Source of the DNA: Mycobacterium triplex
Lineage (GTDB): Bacteria; Actinomycetota; Actinomycetes; Mycobacteriales; Mycobacteriaceae
Direction: 5' to 3'
Assembly (NCBI RefSeq): GCF_000689255.1
Contig: NZ_HG964446.1
Location: 4,157,764-4,197,204 of the forward strand
Length of the DNA stretch: 39,441 nucleotides
Part shown: piece after piece, positions 15,886 to 24,069 of the stretch
Numbering within the stretch: the stretch's first letter is position 1
Layout of the letters: each line of letters begins with the position of its first letter
Program-made: the position numbers and the translations under genes
The notes under the pieces: model-generated
Seen by the model: only the letters and a program-made list of their open reading frames with translations
Databases searched by the model: none
What the model was told of the DNA's origin: nothing

Positions 15886-17007
15886 TTAGTACCCCCCGAA
15901 ATGGTAGGGGTAGGTCAGCGGATTGCCGCCGGTGACGGGGCTGGGCTGCATGCCGATGGTGCGCCCCCACTGCAGTTCGAGTTGGGTGAGGTTGCCTTCC
16001 CATCGTGAGCCGGTGAAGATTCCTTGGTCGATGCGGCTTAAGGTCAAGTCGACGATCAGGGTCAGGTTCGCGTAGTCGCCGCGGAACCAGTTCCGCACCG
16101 TCGATGCCGGCCAGGGGTAGGTTGCCAAGCCGTCCAGGCCTCTGGTGAGCGACGGCCCCGCATCGGCAAGCGATCGCAGTACCGGCGCGATGTTGCGCAG
16201 ATTGTTGACCATAGATTCCCGGCTCTGGTGAATCGTGTCGGCCGCGATCGCGCTGAACTTGCCCACTTGGTCGATCGTTTCGGCGATCTTGGTGCGCTCC
16301 GCCGACAATACGGCCAGCGCTTCGGGCACTGTCATCAGCGCCTTGTCGACGACCGGGTCTTTGGCGGCGACCTGCCCCGCCAGGGCGTTGACATTCTCGG
16401 CGGCGCTGATGATGTCGTCGGTCTGGTCGTTGGTTTTGGCGATGAACTCATCCAGCTGGGTCAGCAGGCTGCGCATGTCGTTTTCGCGTCCTGCGAACGC
16501 CTTGGCTACCGCCTGGTTGATCTCTTGCAACTGCCCAATTCCCCCGCCGTTGAGCAGGATTGACACCGAGGCCAACGTCTGCTCGGTGCTCGGGTACAGG
16601 CTCGCGCGGCTCAACGGGATGATCGAGCCGTTTTTCAGTTGGCCGACGGGCGGCTCATCCTTGGGCGGCGCGAGCTCGATGTGCATCGAGCCGAGCAGAC
16701 TGGTCTGGCCCAGCTTGGCGGTCGAATTGGCCGGCAGGTGGACATCGCCGTTGATCCGCATGGTGACCAGCGCATGCCAGTCCTGCAGTTCGATGTTGGT
16801 GACGTTGCCGACGTTGACGTCGTCGACCCGAACGCGGGTGTTCTGCTGGATGGTCACGACGTCGGGCATCTGGGCCTGGATCGTGTAGGCGCCGGGCCCG
16901 CCGCCCGAGGTACCGGGCAGCGTGAACGAATTCAGGCCACGCCATCCGCATCCCGACAGCGCGGCGACGCACACCAGACCGAGCACCGCGGCGACCGCGC
17001 GTCTCAT
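15886..17007 (-). CDS. mceE: Mce family lipoprotein E
   Basis: The 373-residue protein is the lipoprotein subunit typical of the fifth mce position. The signal peptide ends in the lipobox LSGC, lipidated at Cys20. The MCE domain (about 40-125) includes TRVRVDDVNVGNVTNIEL and LLGSMHIELAPP, and a helical region follows to about 300. The start at 17007 overlaps the mceD stop by four bases (ATGA), so the longer open frame to 17289 was rejected. The C-terminus ends in a short Tyr/Gly-rich tail. It should anchor the Mce tunnel to the membrane. Confidence 0.9.
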   Translation of the reverse strand: MRRAVAAVLGLVCVAALSGCGWRGLNSFTLPGTSGGGPGAYTIQAQMPDVVTIQQNTRVRVDDVNVGNVTNIELQDWHALVTMRINGDVHLPANSTAKLGQTSLLGSMHIELAPPKDEPPVGQLKNGSIIPLSRASLYPSTEQTLASVSILLNGGGIGQLQEINQAVAKAFAGRENDMRSLLTQLDEFIAKTNDQTDDIISAAENVNALAGQVAAKDPVVDKALMTVPEALAVLSAERTKIAETIDQVGKFSAIAADTIHQSRESMVNNLRNIAPVLRSLADAGPSLTRGLDGLATYPWPASTVRNWFRGDYANLTLIVDLTLSRIDQGIFTGSRWEGNLTQLELQWGRTIGMQPSPVTGGNPLTYPYHFGGY

Positions 17008-18329
17008 GCGGGTGGGCCCGTCGGCAGCATCAGATTCCGCAGCACGTCGGTCGAGCTCATGCCGGCGCTCGGCGGTGGCGGCGCCTCGGCCGGCGGTGCC
17101 GCGTCCGCCGGTGGCGGCGCGTCGGCTGCCGGCGGGGGTGCGTCCGGGGGCGGGTAGCCGGGCCGAAGCCAGTTCTCGCTGTAGGTGATCTCGCTGGGAC
17201 GGGCCTGCGTCCCGACGAAGGGGTTGATCCCCGCGGGAATGTAGTTGTAGATGCGGTTCTTGATGATCGGATTGATGTACTGCAGGCACAGCTTCGAAAC
17301 CCGTGCCAGGCGGGCGCGGGACGCGGCCTCGATTGAGCTGCAGATGAACTGCGGGATGTCGGCGAAGTTGTTCAACGCCAAGATGCCGGTCATCGCGCTC
17401 TGAGCGGGCTGGTAGATGTTCAGGAAGTTCTGGAACACCGTCGGGGCGATGTGCAGGATTTGCTTGATGTCGCCGCGGCTGTCGTTCAGCGCGGTCGTGA
17501 TCGAACCGAGGCGATCGAACGTGACACCCATTGCCTCCCGGTTCTCGGCGAGGAAATCGCGGACATCCGCCAATGCCCCGTCGAGAGCCGTTAGCGCATT
17601 ACCGATTTCGTGGGGGCTGTTGGTCAGCACCGTCGTCACGCTGGCCAGGTTCTGGTTGAACGCGGCAAGCAGGTCGCTGCTGGAGTACAAGGCGGACACC
17701 AGCAGCTGCAAATTCCGTACCGTGCTGAAGATGTCGTCGGCGTGATCGCCGAGCGCCGAAATCGCTTGGGACAGCTTGATCACGGTGTCGCGCGCCGTGT
17801 CACCCTGGCCGCGCAGGTTATCCGCGGCCGAGTTGACGAACTCGCCGACGGAATTCGCTCCCCCCGGGCTGGTCGGCTGCAAGGCCTCGGTCAGCTTTTC
17901 CAGCTGCTTGCGGAAGTCGTCCCATTCGACCGGAACCGCGGTGCGGTTCAGCGGAATCGACGAGCCGGGGGCCAGTTTGGGCCCGCCCGAATATGCCGGG
18001 ACGAGTTGAATGGCCCGCGCCGTCACCAGCGACGGCGACAGGATCGCGGCACGCGCGTCGGCCGGTATCGGGTACTGCTTGTCGACCGAGAACGTCACCT
18101 TCGAGCTGGTGGGCTGCGGCTCGATCTTGTCCACCACGCCGACTGCGACGCCGAGGATGCGAATCTCGTCGCCGACGAACAGGCCGTTGGCCTCCGTGAA
18201 ATACGCCGAGTACGTGTTCCTTTCGACGTCTTTCCACAGATTCCTGGCGACCAGAAACGATCCCACGGCCAGCGTCAGCACCAGGCTGGTCGCGGTGATC
18301 TTGCGAAGGGTGTCTCGGCTCATGTTCAT
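17004..18329 (-). CDS. mceD: Mce family protein D
   Basis: The 441-residue subunit has a membrane helix at about 10-28, an MCE domain (about 38-120) with GLFVGDEIRILGVAVGVVDKI, a helical tunnel-forming region, and a Pro/Ala-rich low-complexity tail (repeats of PPPADA type, about 390-425). Two ATGs lie two codons apart; I chose the upstream one at 18329 because it forms an ATGA overlap with the mceC stop. It also overlaps mceE by four bases. Confidence 0.9.
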   Translation of the reverse strand: MNMSRDTLRKITATSLVLTLAVGSFLVARNLWKDVERNTYSAYFTEANGLFVGDEIRILGVAVGVVDKIEPQPTSSKVTFSVDKQYPIPADARAAILSPSLVTARAIQLVPAYSGGPKLAPGSSIPLNRTAVPVEWDDFRKQLEKLTEALQPTSPGGANSVGEFVNSAADNLRGQGDTARDTVIKLSQAISALGDHADDIFSTVRNLQLLVSALYSSSDLLAAFNQNLASVTTVLTNSPHEIGNALTALDGALADVRDFLAENREAMGVTFDRLGSITTALNDSRGDIKQILHIAPTVFQNFLNIYQPAQSAMTGILALNNFADIPQFICSSIEAASRARLARVSKLCLQYINPIIKNRIYNYIPAGINPFVGTQARPSEITYSENWLRPGYPPPDAPPPAADAPPPADAAPPAEAPPPPSAGMSSTDVLRNLMLPTGPPA

Positions 18330-19495
18330 GGTCCGTCGAAATCGTGGGGTGAGGGCGGCGGGATGGTCCGCACCGGCGGTGTCGAGGGCGGCGGTGAGGG
18401 CGGCTGGGACCAGAGCGGTACCGGCGCGTTCTCCGGCGGCACGGGTGGCGTTCCCGTTGGCGGGTCCACCGCCTCCGCGGGCAGCTTTTGGTCGGGATCG
18501 AGGAACCTGTCGTACATGTCCGCGTCCAGGACCGGCCCGCCGATCTGGCCGGGGATCAGGTTGGCCACATAGGCCTTGAAAAACGGGCCGGAGCCCAGGC
18601 ATTCGCCGAACGACATCGCATAACGCTTGAACTTGGGCAGAGTCTTCTGGATGTCTTCCTTGCGGTTGTCCAGGATTTCGAGCACCCCGTTGAGCTTGTC
18701 CAGGGCCGGCTTGAGTTGGGTCCTGTTGTCGTCGACCAGCGCGGAAATCTGATGCGACACCGCGGTGAGGTTGTTCATCAGGGCATCCAGCGAATCGCGT
18801 TCGTCGAGCAGCGCTGCCAGCAGCGCATTGGAATTCGCCACCAGCCCGGCGATCTGCTGGCTGCGCTTGCCGAGCACCGTCGACACCTTGTTGGCATTGC
18901 CGAGCAGGTTGCGCAGCTGCGCGTCGCGATCGTTGAGGGTGTCGGAGAACCGGGCCACACCTTCCAGTGCCGGACGCAGGTTCGGCGGGGTCTCCTTGAA
19001 GGTATCGGCCAACGTCGTTAAGGCCGAGGACAATTGGACGGTGTCGAGGCCGCTGATCGTGGTGGTCAGGTCGCCCAGCGCGTCGGGAAGGTCATAGGGC
19101 GAGTGGGTGCGTGACAGCGGAATGGGGCCCGACAGTCGGCCTTCCCCGCGCGGCGTGAGCTCAAGCATCTTCGAGCCCAGAATCGTTTCCGTCTTGATCG
19201 CTGCCTCGGTGCGGTCGCCCAGCTCGATGCCCTGGCGGACGGTGAAACCGACCCGAACCTTGGTGCCCTCCAACCGAATGTCGGAAACACGGCCGACCCC
19301 CATCCCGGAAACCCGGACTGTATTACCGGGTTTGATGCCGCCCGCCTCGGAAAAATATGCGGCGTAGTCATCCGTGTTCTTGACGAAGGGCAGTTTGTTG
19401 TACTGAAAGGCGACGACGGTGATGCAGGCCAAGATGGCGGTGCCCATCAGTCCCAACGCGAACGGGCTTCGACGGCCTGGTGGCTGCACTCTCAT
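18326..19495 (-). CDS. mceC: Mce family protein C
   Basis: The 389-residue subunit has a membrane helix at about 12-32, an MCE domain with GGIKPGNTVRVSGMGVGRVSDI and LGSKMLELTPRG, a helical region of about 170 residues, and a Pro-rich C-terminal tail (about 335-385). The start at 19495 overlaps the mceB stop as ATGA; an ATG four codons upstream is less likely. The Pro-rich tail is common in MceC proteins and may cross the peptidoglycan. Confidence 0.9.
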   Translation of the reverse strand: MRVQPPGRRSPFALGLMGTAILACITVVAFQYNKLPFVKNTDDYAAYFSEAGGIKPGNTVRVSGMGVGRVSDIRLEGTKVRVGFTVRQGIELGDRTEAAIKTETILGSKMLELTPRGEGRLSGPIPLSRTHSPYDLPDALGDLTTTISGLDTVQLSSALTTLADTFKETPPNLRPALEGVARFSDTLNDRDAQLRNLLGNANKVSTVLGKRSQQIAGLVANSNALLAALLDERDSLDALMNNLTAVSHQISALVDDNRTQLKPALDKLNGVLEILDNRKEDIQKTLPKFKRYAMSFGECLGSGPFFKAYVANLIPGQIGGPVLDADMYDRFLDPDQKLPAEAVDPPTGTPPVPPENAPVPLWSQPPSPPPSTPPVRTIPPPSPHDFDGP

Positions 19496-20520
19496 TGGGG
19501 CGTGCACCGCCCACTGGGCTGCCCCAATAGTTTGACGAAGATCGGGTTGCCCCCCTTGCCGTTGACCTTCAGCAGCACTTCGCAGAAGTAGAAGCCGAAG
19601 TAGTCACCGTTCAGCCCCTGACGGGCCAGCACCTGATAGATGTCGGGAAGGTCCTTGAGCAGCTTGTCGACATAGTCGCGGTCCGCGAGCACCTGTGCGG
19701 ACATGCGGTCGGTCTGGTGCACCACGTCCTTGATCGGCTGGCGCGACTGGACCAGCAGATCGGTGACCGAACCGGCGGCCGCGTTGACATACGCCAGTCC
19801 CGTGGAGATGTCGTCCTTGCGCTGCGCCAAGCCCTCCACGAGCTCGGCCAGCTTGTCCAGGCCGTCGGAGAACTCGTGGTCGCGTGCGGCGAAGGTGTGC
19901 AGCACGGTGTTCAGGTTGGCGATCAGCTCGCCGATCAATTGGCTGCGACCGGCCAGCGTCGAGGTCAGCATCGAGGTCTGCGACAGCACCGAGGCCAGCG
20001 TGCCGCCCTGCCCCTGGAAGATGCGCAGCAACTGACCGGACAGCGCGTTGACCTGATCGGGATCTAACGCCCGGAACAACGGACGAAAACCGCCGATGAG
20101 TGCGTCGATGTCGAGGGCCGGTGAGGTTCGCGCCAGCGGAATCGTCGATCCCGGCGGCAGCCGGCGTGGCGGTCCGGGAGCCTCTTCGAGCGCGAGATAG
20201 CGGTCACCGATCAGGTTTTCGTACCGCACCACCGCCTTGGTGCCCTCGGTGAGGCGTATCCCCTTGTCGATCGCGAAGCCGACGGTGACCGTGCCGTCGC
20301 GATGCAGGGTGAGGTCGCCGACCTTGCCGACCTCCACGCCGGCGATACGAACGAAGTTGCCGGATTTCAGCCCGGAGATGTTGGTGAAGACCGCTTGGTA
20401 GTCGGTGCGGTCCTCGAAGCGCAGCTGCCCGAACACCGCGATCAACGTGAAGGTGAACAGCAGGCACACCACCGTGAAGATCGCGACCCGCGCGATGATG
20501 CTGGAGAGTTTGCGTCTCAT
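19492..20520 (-). CDS. mceB: Mce family protein B
   Basis: At 342 residues this is the shortest MCE subunit of the operon, which is usual for MceB. It has a membrane helix (about 10-30), an MCE domain with GLKSGNFVRIAGVEVGKVGDL and IGDRYLALEE, and a helical region to about 290. The conserved C-terminal block GDYFGFYFCEVLLKVNG ends in a tail with a second Cys (GRCTPQ), suggesting a disulfide. The start at 20520 forms a four-base ATGA overlap with the mceA stop. Confidence 0.9.
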   Translation of the reverse strand: MRRKLSSIIARVAIFTVVCLLFTFTLIAVFGQLRFEDRTDYQAVFTNISGLKSGNFVRIAGVEVGKVGDLTLHRDGTVTVGFAIDKGIRLTEGTKAVVRYENLIGDRYLALEEAPGPPRRLPPGSTIPLARTSPALDIDALIGGFRPLFRALDPDQVNALSGQLLRIFQGQGGTLASVLSQTSMLTSTLAGRSQLIGELIANLNTVLHTFAARDHEFSDGLDKLAELVEGLAQRKDDISTGLAYVNAAAGSVTDLLVQSRQPIKDVVHQTDRMSAQVLADRDYVDKLLKDLPDIYQVLARQGLNGDYFGFYFCEVLLKVNGKGGNPIFVKLLGQPSGRCTPQ

Positions 20521-21782
20521 GGCGGCGGCTGCCCCCCGCGCCAGAAGTAGCGTGGCGGTTCGGGAGGGTTTTTCGTGGTCGGGAAGTAGTTGGCCCACCA
20601 AGGGTTTCCGGCGGCGACGTTGGTGCGGATCTCGTTGGGCGCCGCGCCCCAGCCGGTGTCGGTGACCAGCGCGCGCACCGGAAAGTTGGCGCTCGGGTCG
20701 GGTAGCGATCCGCAACTGGGTTTGCCGCCCGGGCCGCCGGTGGCGTTGACCTTCGGAAGGTGCTTCGGGAACCGGTACGGGTCGTCACCGAAGAGCAGCG
20801 CGGCGTCGAGTATGACCGAGTATCCGTTGCCGCCCAGCGCATCTCGTCCGCCGTGGTCGACGTACCACTGTGCACCCTGGAACAGGCATGTATAGGTCGG
20901 CGAGTACTTGTTGAACAGGGTCAAGGTTGGGTCGAGCAGGCTCATCGATCGCACGATGTCGGGTTCGTTTCTACCGATGACGTTGATGCCGGTCTGGCTG
21001 AAACCGATCGCGGAGAGCAGCAGCGAGTCCAGCGACCGCTGGTTTTCGGTGAGGGTGGTGCTGGTGGTCGCCGCGGAGTCGAGGATCGACAGGATATCCC
21101 GCGCCGCAACGGAATAGATGGCACTAGTCTTGCCGAACAGCTGCCAGTCGCGGTGGATGGTATCCATGCGCGGGTTGACGGTCAGCAGGATGTTGTTGGC
21201 GTCGGTGATCGCCTGTCCGAGGCGATCACCCTTACCGCGCACCGATTGTGCGAAGGCCGACAGGATCGCGTTCAGCTTGGCCGGGTCGAGCGCCTGGACA
21301 ACGGATTGCAGATTCTGGAAAACCGTGTTGACTTCGACGGTGACATTGCGTGAGCGCACCACCGCGCCGGGCTGCAACGGTGTACGGCTGGCCCGGTCGG
21401 GCACGATCAGGTCGACGTACTTGGATCCGAACGCGGTGGTCGACTTGATCTCGGCCTCGAGGTTGCTCGGCAGATACTTGAACGGCCCCGGGTCCATCTT
21501 CAGCTGCAACTGAGCCGCTTTCACGTCGGTGCCGATCGAGGCGACGGTGCCGATCGGTACTCCGCGCAACTTCACCTTGGCGCCCGGCTCCATCACCAAT
21601 CCGGCCCGGTCGGCCACCAGCGTCAGCGGGATGAAGTCGCCGAATTTGCCGGAGAACGCGCCGGCGGTCACCGCGATCAGACCCGCGACCAGGATGAACA
21701 AGGTCGGCGCCCACCAGATCGGGTCAATCCTGCTGCTGCGGACTCTGTTTGGCCGTGCCTGTCCACTATTACGGTTGCTCAT
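20517..21782 (-). CDS. mceA: Mce family protein A
   Basis: The 421-residue subunit opens the mceA-F series. A basic N-terminus is followed by one membrane helix (about 24-46), an MCE domain with GLVMEPGAKVKLRGVPIGTV and FGSKYVDLIVP, a helical segment, and a C-terminal domain with TYTCLFQGAQWYVDHGG and a second Cys (KPSCGSL), as in other MceA proteins. The start at 21782 lies four bases after the yrbEB stop; an ATG 13 codons upstream sits inside yrbEB and is less likely. Confidence 0.9.
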   Translation of the reverse strand: MSNRNSGQARPNRVRSSRIDPIWWAPTLFILVAGLIAVTAGAFSGKFGDFIPLTLVADRAGLVMEPGAKVKLRGVPIGTVASIGTDVKAAQLQLKMDPGPFKYLPSNLEAEIKSTTAFGSKYVDLIVPDRASRTPLQPGAVVRSRNVTVEVNTVFQNLQSVVQALDPAKLNAILSAFAQSVRGKGDRLGQAITDANNILLTVNPRMDTIHRDWQLFGKTSAIYSVAARDILSILDSAATTSTTLTENQRSLDSLLLSAIGFSQTGINVIGRNEPDIVRSMSLLDPTLTLFNKYSPTYTCLFQGAQWYVDHGGRDALGGNGYSVILDAALLFGDDPYRFPKHLPKVNATGGPGGKPSCGSLPDPSANFPVRALVTDTGWGAAPNEIRTNVAAGNPWWANYFPTTKNPPEPPRYFWRGGQPPP

Positions 21783-21786
21783 TGGG

Positions 21787-22635
21787 CTACCCCGACAGGT
21801 TGAAGTTGCCGGACTGCCCATAGACGGACAGCGAGATCATCAGGCACACAAACGCCGTGACGATCATCGACGACCGCACCGACCGACCGACAGCCTCCCC
21901 CACTCCGGCGGGACCACCCGTCGCGGTGAAGCCGTAGTAGGTGTGCACCACCATCACACCCGTCGCCATCGTCAGTGCCGACAGGAACGACCACATCAAG
22001 TCGTTGGGGCGCAGGAAGGTGGAGAAGTAGTGCTCGTAGACGCCGCGGGATTGACCGTAGGCGTAGATGGTGAGGAATTTCGCCGCGATGAACGACATCA
22101 ACACCGCGACGGCATAGAGCGGGACGACGACGAGGACGCCGGCAATGATCCGTGTGGATGCCAGGTAGGTGATCGACCGGATCCCCATCACTTCCAGCGC
22201 GTCGATCTCCTCGTTGATGCGCATCGCGCCCAGTTGCGCGGTCGCGCCGGCACCGATCGTGGCTGCCAATGCCAGCCCGGCCGTGCAGGGGGCGATCATC
22301 CGAACGTTCAGGAACGCCGACAGGAAGCCGGTCAGCGCCTCGACGCCGATGTTGGACAGCGTGTCGTACCCCTGCACCGCGACGAGTGCGCCGGTGGTCA
22401 GGGTCAAGAAGCCGATGATGCCGACGGTGCCGCCGATCACCGCCAGGGCACCGGTGCCCATCCCCATCTCGGCGATCAAGCGCAGCAGTTCGTTCGGGTA
22501 GCGCCGTACCGCATCGGCGGTGGCCACCAACGACTTTCCGTAGAACTCGGTCTGTTCGCCCAGCTTGCGGGTGGACGTCACCAACCGCGGGCCAAGGGTA
22601 TCCAGCCATGACGGACCGCGTGCGAGATCGGTCAT
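21787..22635 (-). CDS. yrbEB: YrbE-type permease of the mce operon (second)
   Basis: The 282-residue membrane protein is a MlaE/YrbE-family ABC permease with about five or six hydrophobic segments. It carries the family's cytoplasmic coupling region GAMRINEEIDALEVMGI followed by the start of the next membrane segment. It pairs with yrbEA as the inner-membrane channel of the Mce lipid importer; the ATPase (MceG/Mkl) is encoded elsewhere in mycobacteria. It overlaps yrbEA by four bases. Confidence 0.92.
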   Translation of the reverse strand: MTDLARGPSWLDTLGPRLVTSTRKLGEQTEFYGKSLVATADAVRRYPNELLRLIAEMGMGTGALAVIGGTVGIIGFLTLTTGALVAVQGYDTLSNIGVEALTGFLSAFLNVRMIAPCTAGLALAATIGAGATAQLGAMRINEEIDALEVMGIRSITYLASTRIIAGVLVVVPLYAVAVLMSFIAAKFLTIYAYGQSRGVYEHYFSTFLRPNDLMWSFLSALTMATGVMVVHTYYGFTATGGPAGVGEAVGRSVRSSMIVTAFVCLMISLSVYGQSGNFNLSG

Positions 22636-23396
22636 TTGGCAGTCACTTTCACTCCGAGCGCGGTGGTCACGATGTTGATGAAGAATAGGGCCATGAACGA
22701 GAACACCACGGTCTCGTTCACGGCGTTACCGACGCCGGTCGGGCCACCGCCCACCGAAAGTCCCTTGTAGCAGGCGATCAAGCCGGCCGATAACCCGAAC
22801 AGCGTCGCCTTAATCAGCGAGATCACAACCTGCGGAAGCCCGGTCACGAGCGTCATGCCCGCGATGAACGCACCGGGGGTGACATGCTGGACGAACACCA
22901 CGAAGACGTAGCTGCCGGTCAGTCCGGTGACGGCGACGACCGAGTACAGCAGCACCGCGACGAACGTGGCCGCGATGATGCGCGGAACGACCAGCGCCTG
23001 AATGGGATTGACCCCGATCACCTTCATCGCGTCGATTTCTTCGCGGATGGTGCGCGCGCCGAGGTCGGCGCACATGGCCGTCGACCCCGCACCCGAGACG
23101 ACCATCGCCGTGACCACCGGGCCGACCTGAGTCACCGACGCCAGTCCGGCACCGGCGCCGGAAAGGTCGCCGGCGCCGATCTCGACGAGCAGGATGTTGA
23201 GCACGAACACGATCAGCACCGTGTACGGAATCGACAGCATGATCGTCGGGAAGATCGACACCCGGGCGACAAACCAAATCTGCTCGAGAATCTCGCGCCA
23301 GGCCCACGGCCGTCGCAACACCGTCACCAATGCTTCGGCGCTGAGCATGAAGAACTCGCCCAGTGCGTTCATCGGCTTGGCGATGGCCGTGCTCAT
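22632..23396 (-). CDS. yrbEA: YrbE-type permease of the mce operon (first)
   Basis: The 254-residue MlaE/YrbE permease has about five hydrophobic segments and the coupling motif GARTIREEIDAMKVIGVNP. It is the first gene of an eight-gene yrbE-mce unit plus two Mas genes and one CAP gene, all on the minus strand with short gaps or overlaps. No regulator or fadD-like gene adjoins it, unlike mce1 of M. tuberculosis. The ATG has only a weak purine-rich sequence upstream (GAGCGGGG). Confidence 0.92.
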   Translation of the reverse strand: MSTAIAKPMNALGEFFMLSAEALVTVLRRPWAWREILEQIWFVARVSIFPTIMLSIPYTVLIVFVLNILLVEIGAGDLSGAGAGLASVTQVGPVVTAMVVSGAGSTAMCADLGARTIREEIDAMKVIGVNPIQALVVPRIIAATFVAVLLYSVVAVTGLTGSYVFVVFVQHVTPGAFIAGMTLVTGLPQVVISLIKATLFGLSAGLIACYKGLSVGGGPTGVGNAVNETVVFSFMALFFINIVTTALGVKVTAK

Positions 23397-23942
23397 AGGC
23401 CCCGCTCAGACCGGCGGCGGTGGGTTCGCCTCATGCGGTTCCCCAATTTCGTAACACTATTTACTCGGCCGTAATCAGCTGGGCCACAACAGCTCAGCGT
23501 TGTTAACCTGCGGACCGCGCGGTTTGCTGCATGCATGGAACATTGCCGAAATTTAGAGGCAAAGCGATGCCCGGCATCAGGGTTGCAATCACCCAGAAGA
23601 AATGTGGCCGGGCCGACACAGTCCTGCCGGCAGCCGGTAGGTAGGACATGCGGTCTCCGTGGCGTCGGGCGGGGCGCGGCAACGCCCCCACCAGTTCGCC
23701 GGGGAGCACGAAATAGCCGCAGCCCCAGCGGTCAAACCGCCGCGCGAATTTCTTTACGTCATGGGCGAATCCTATTCGGTGGTTCGCGGCCGGGCGTTTG
23801 CTGCGGCCGCAGACTGCAACAGTCGGCGACGAGCCACGCCCTTAACCAGGATTTTGTTCAGGGTGATCGCAAAAGCGGTTTAGGCGAGGACATTTCGACG
23901 GCGAGTATGCGCCCTTGCCCGATGAGCGTGCATCATTGGCGC
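23397..23942. other. Intergenic region upstream of the mce operon; no convincing gene
   Basis: No reading frame here shows a recognisable family or credible start. A minus-strand frame at 23503-23709 (68 codons) contains one hydrophobic stretch (HFFWVIATLMPGIALPLNF) and could be a gene remnant, but nothing else supports it. AT-richer DNA at about 23447-23475 (TAAATAG on the minus strand) is the likeliest place for the mce promoter. A short inverted repeat ACAAC-n8-GTTGT at 23486-23503 lies upstream of it and could be an operator; five-base arms are weak evidence. Confidence 0.4.
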
Positions 23943-24069
23943 CGGGTGTGCGGTGAGGGCGGCGACACGCCGGACGAGGCCACCGTGGACATACACGCAA
24001 AGCCGTGGACGCACACGCAAGGCCGTGGACGCACACCCAAATTCGTGGTCGCACAGTCAAAGCCGTGGG
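23943..24069. repeat. Dispersed repeat copy 2 ending in a 20-bp tandem array
   Basis: The left part (23943-23980) is a near-copy of 12595-12632. From 23981 the sequence repeats with an exact 20-bp period for about 4.4 units, consensus CCGTGGACGCACACGCAA plus two variable bases; later units are more divergent. The last partial unit stops exactly at the cysteine desulfurase stop codon. No coding potential is assigned. Confidence 0.75.

Noticed and set aside
23981..24069. Possible CRISPR array
   Set aside because: The 20-bp units are directly adjacent with no spacers, and no cas genes are nearby; it is a simple tandem repeat.
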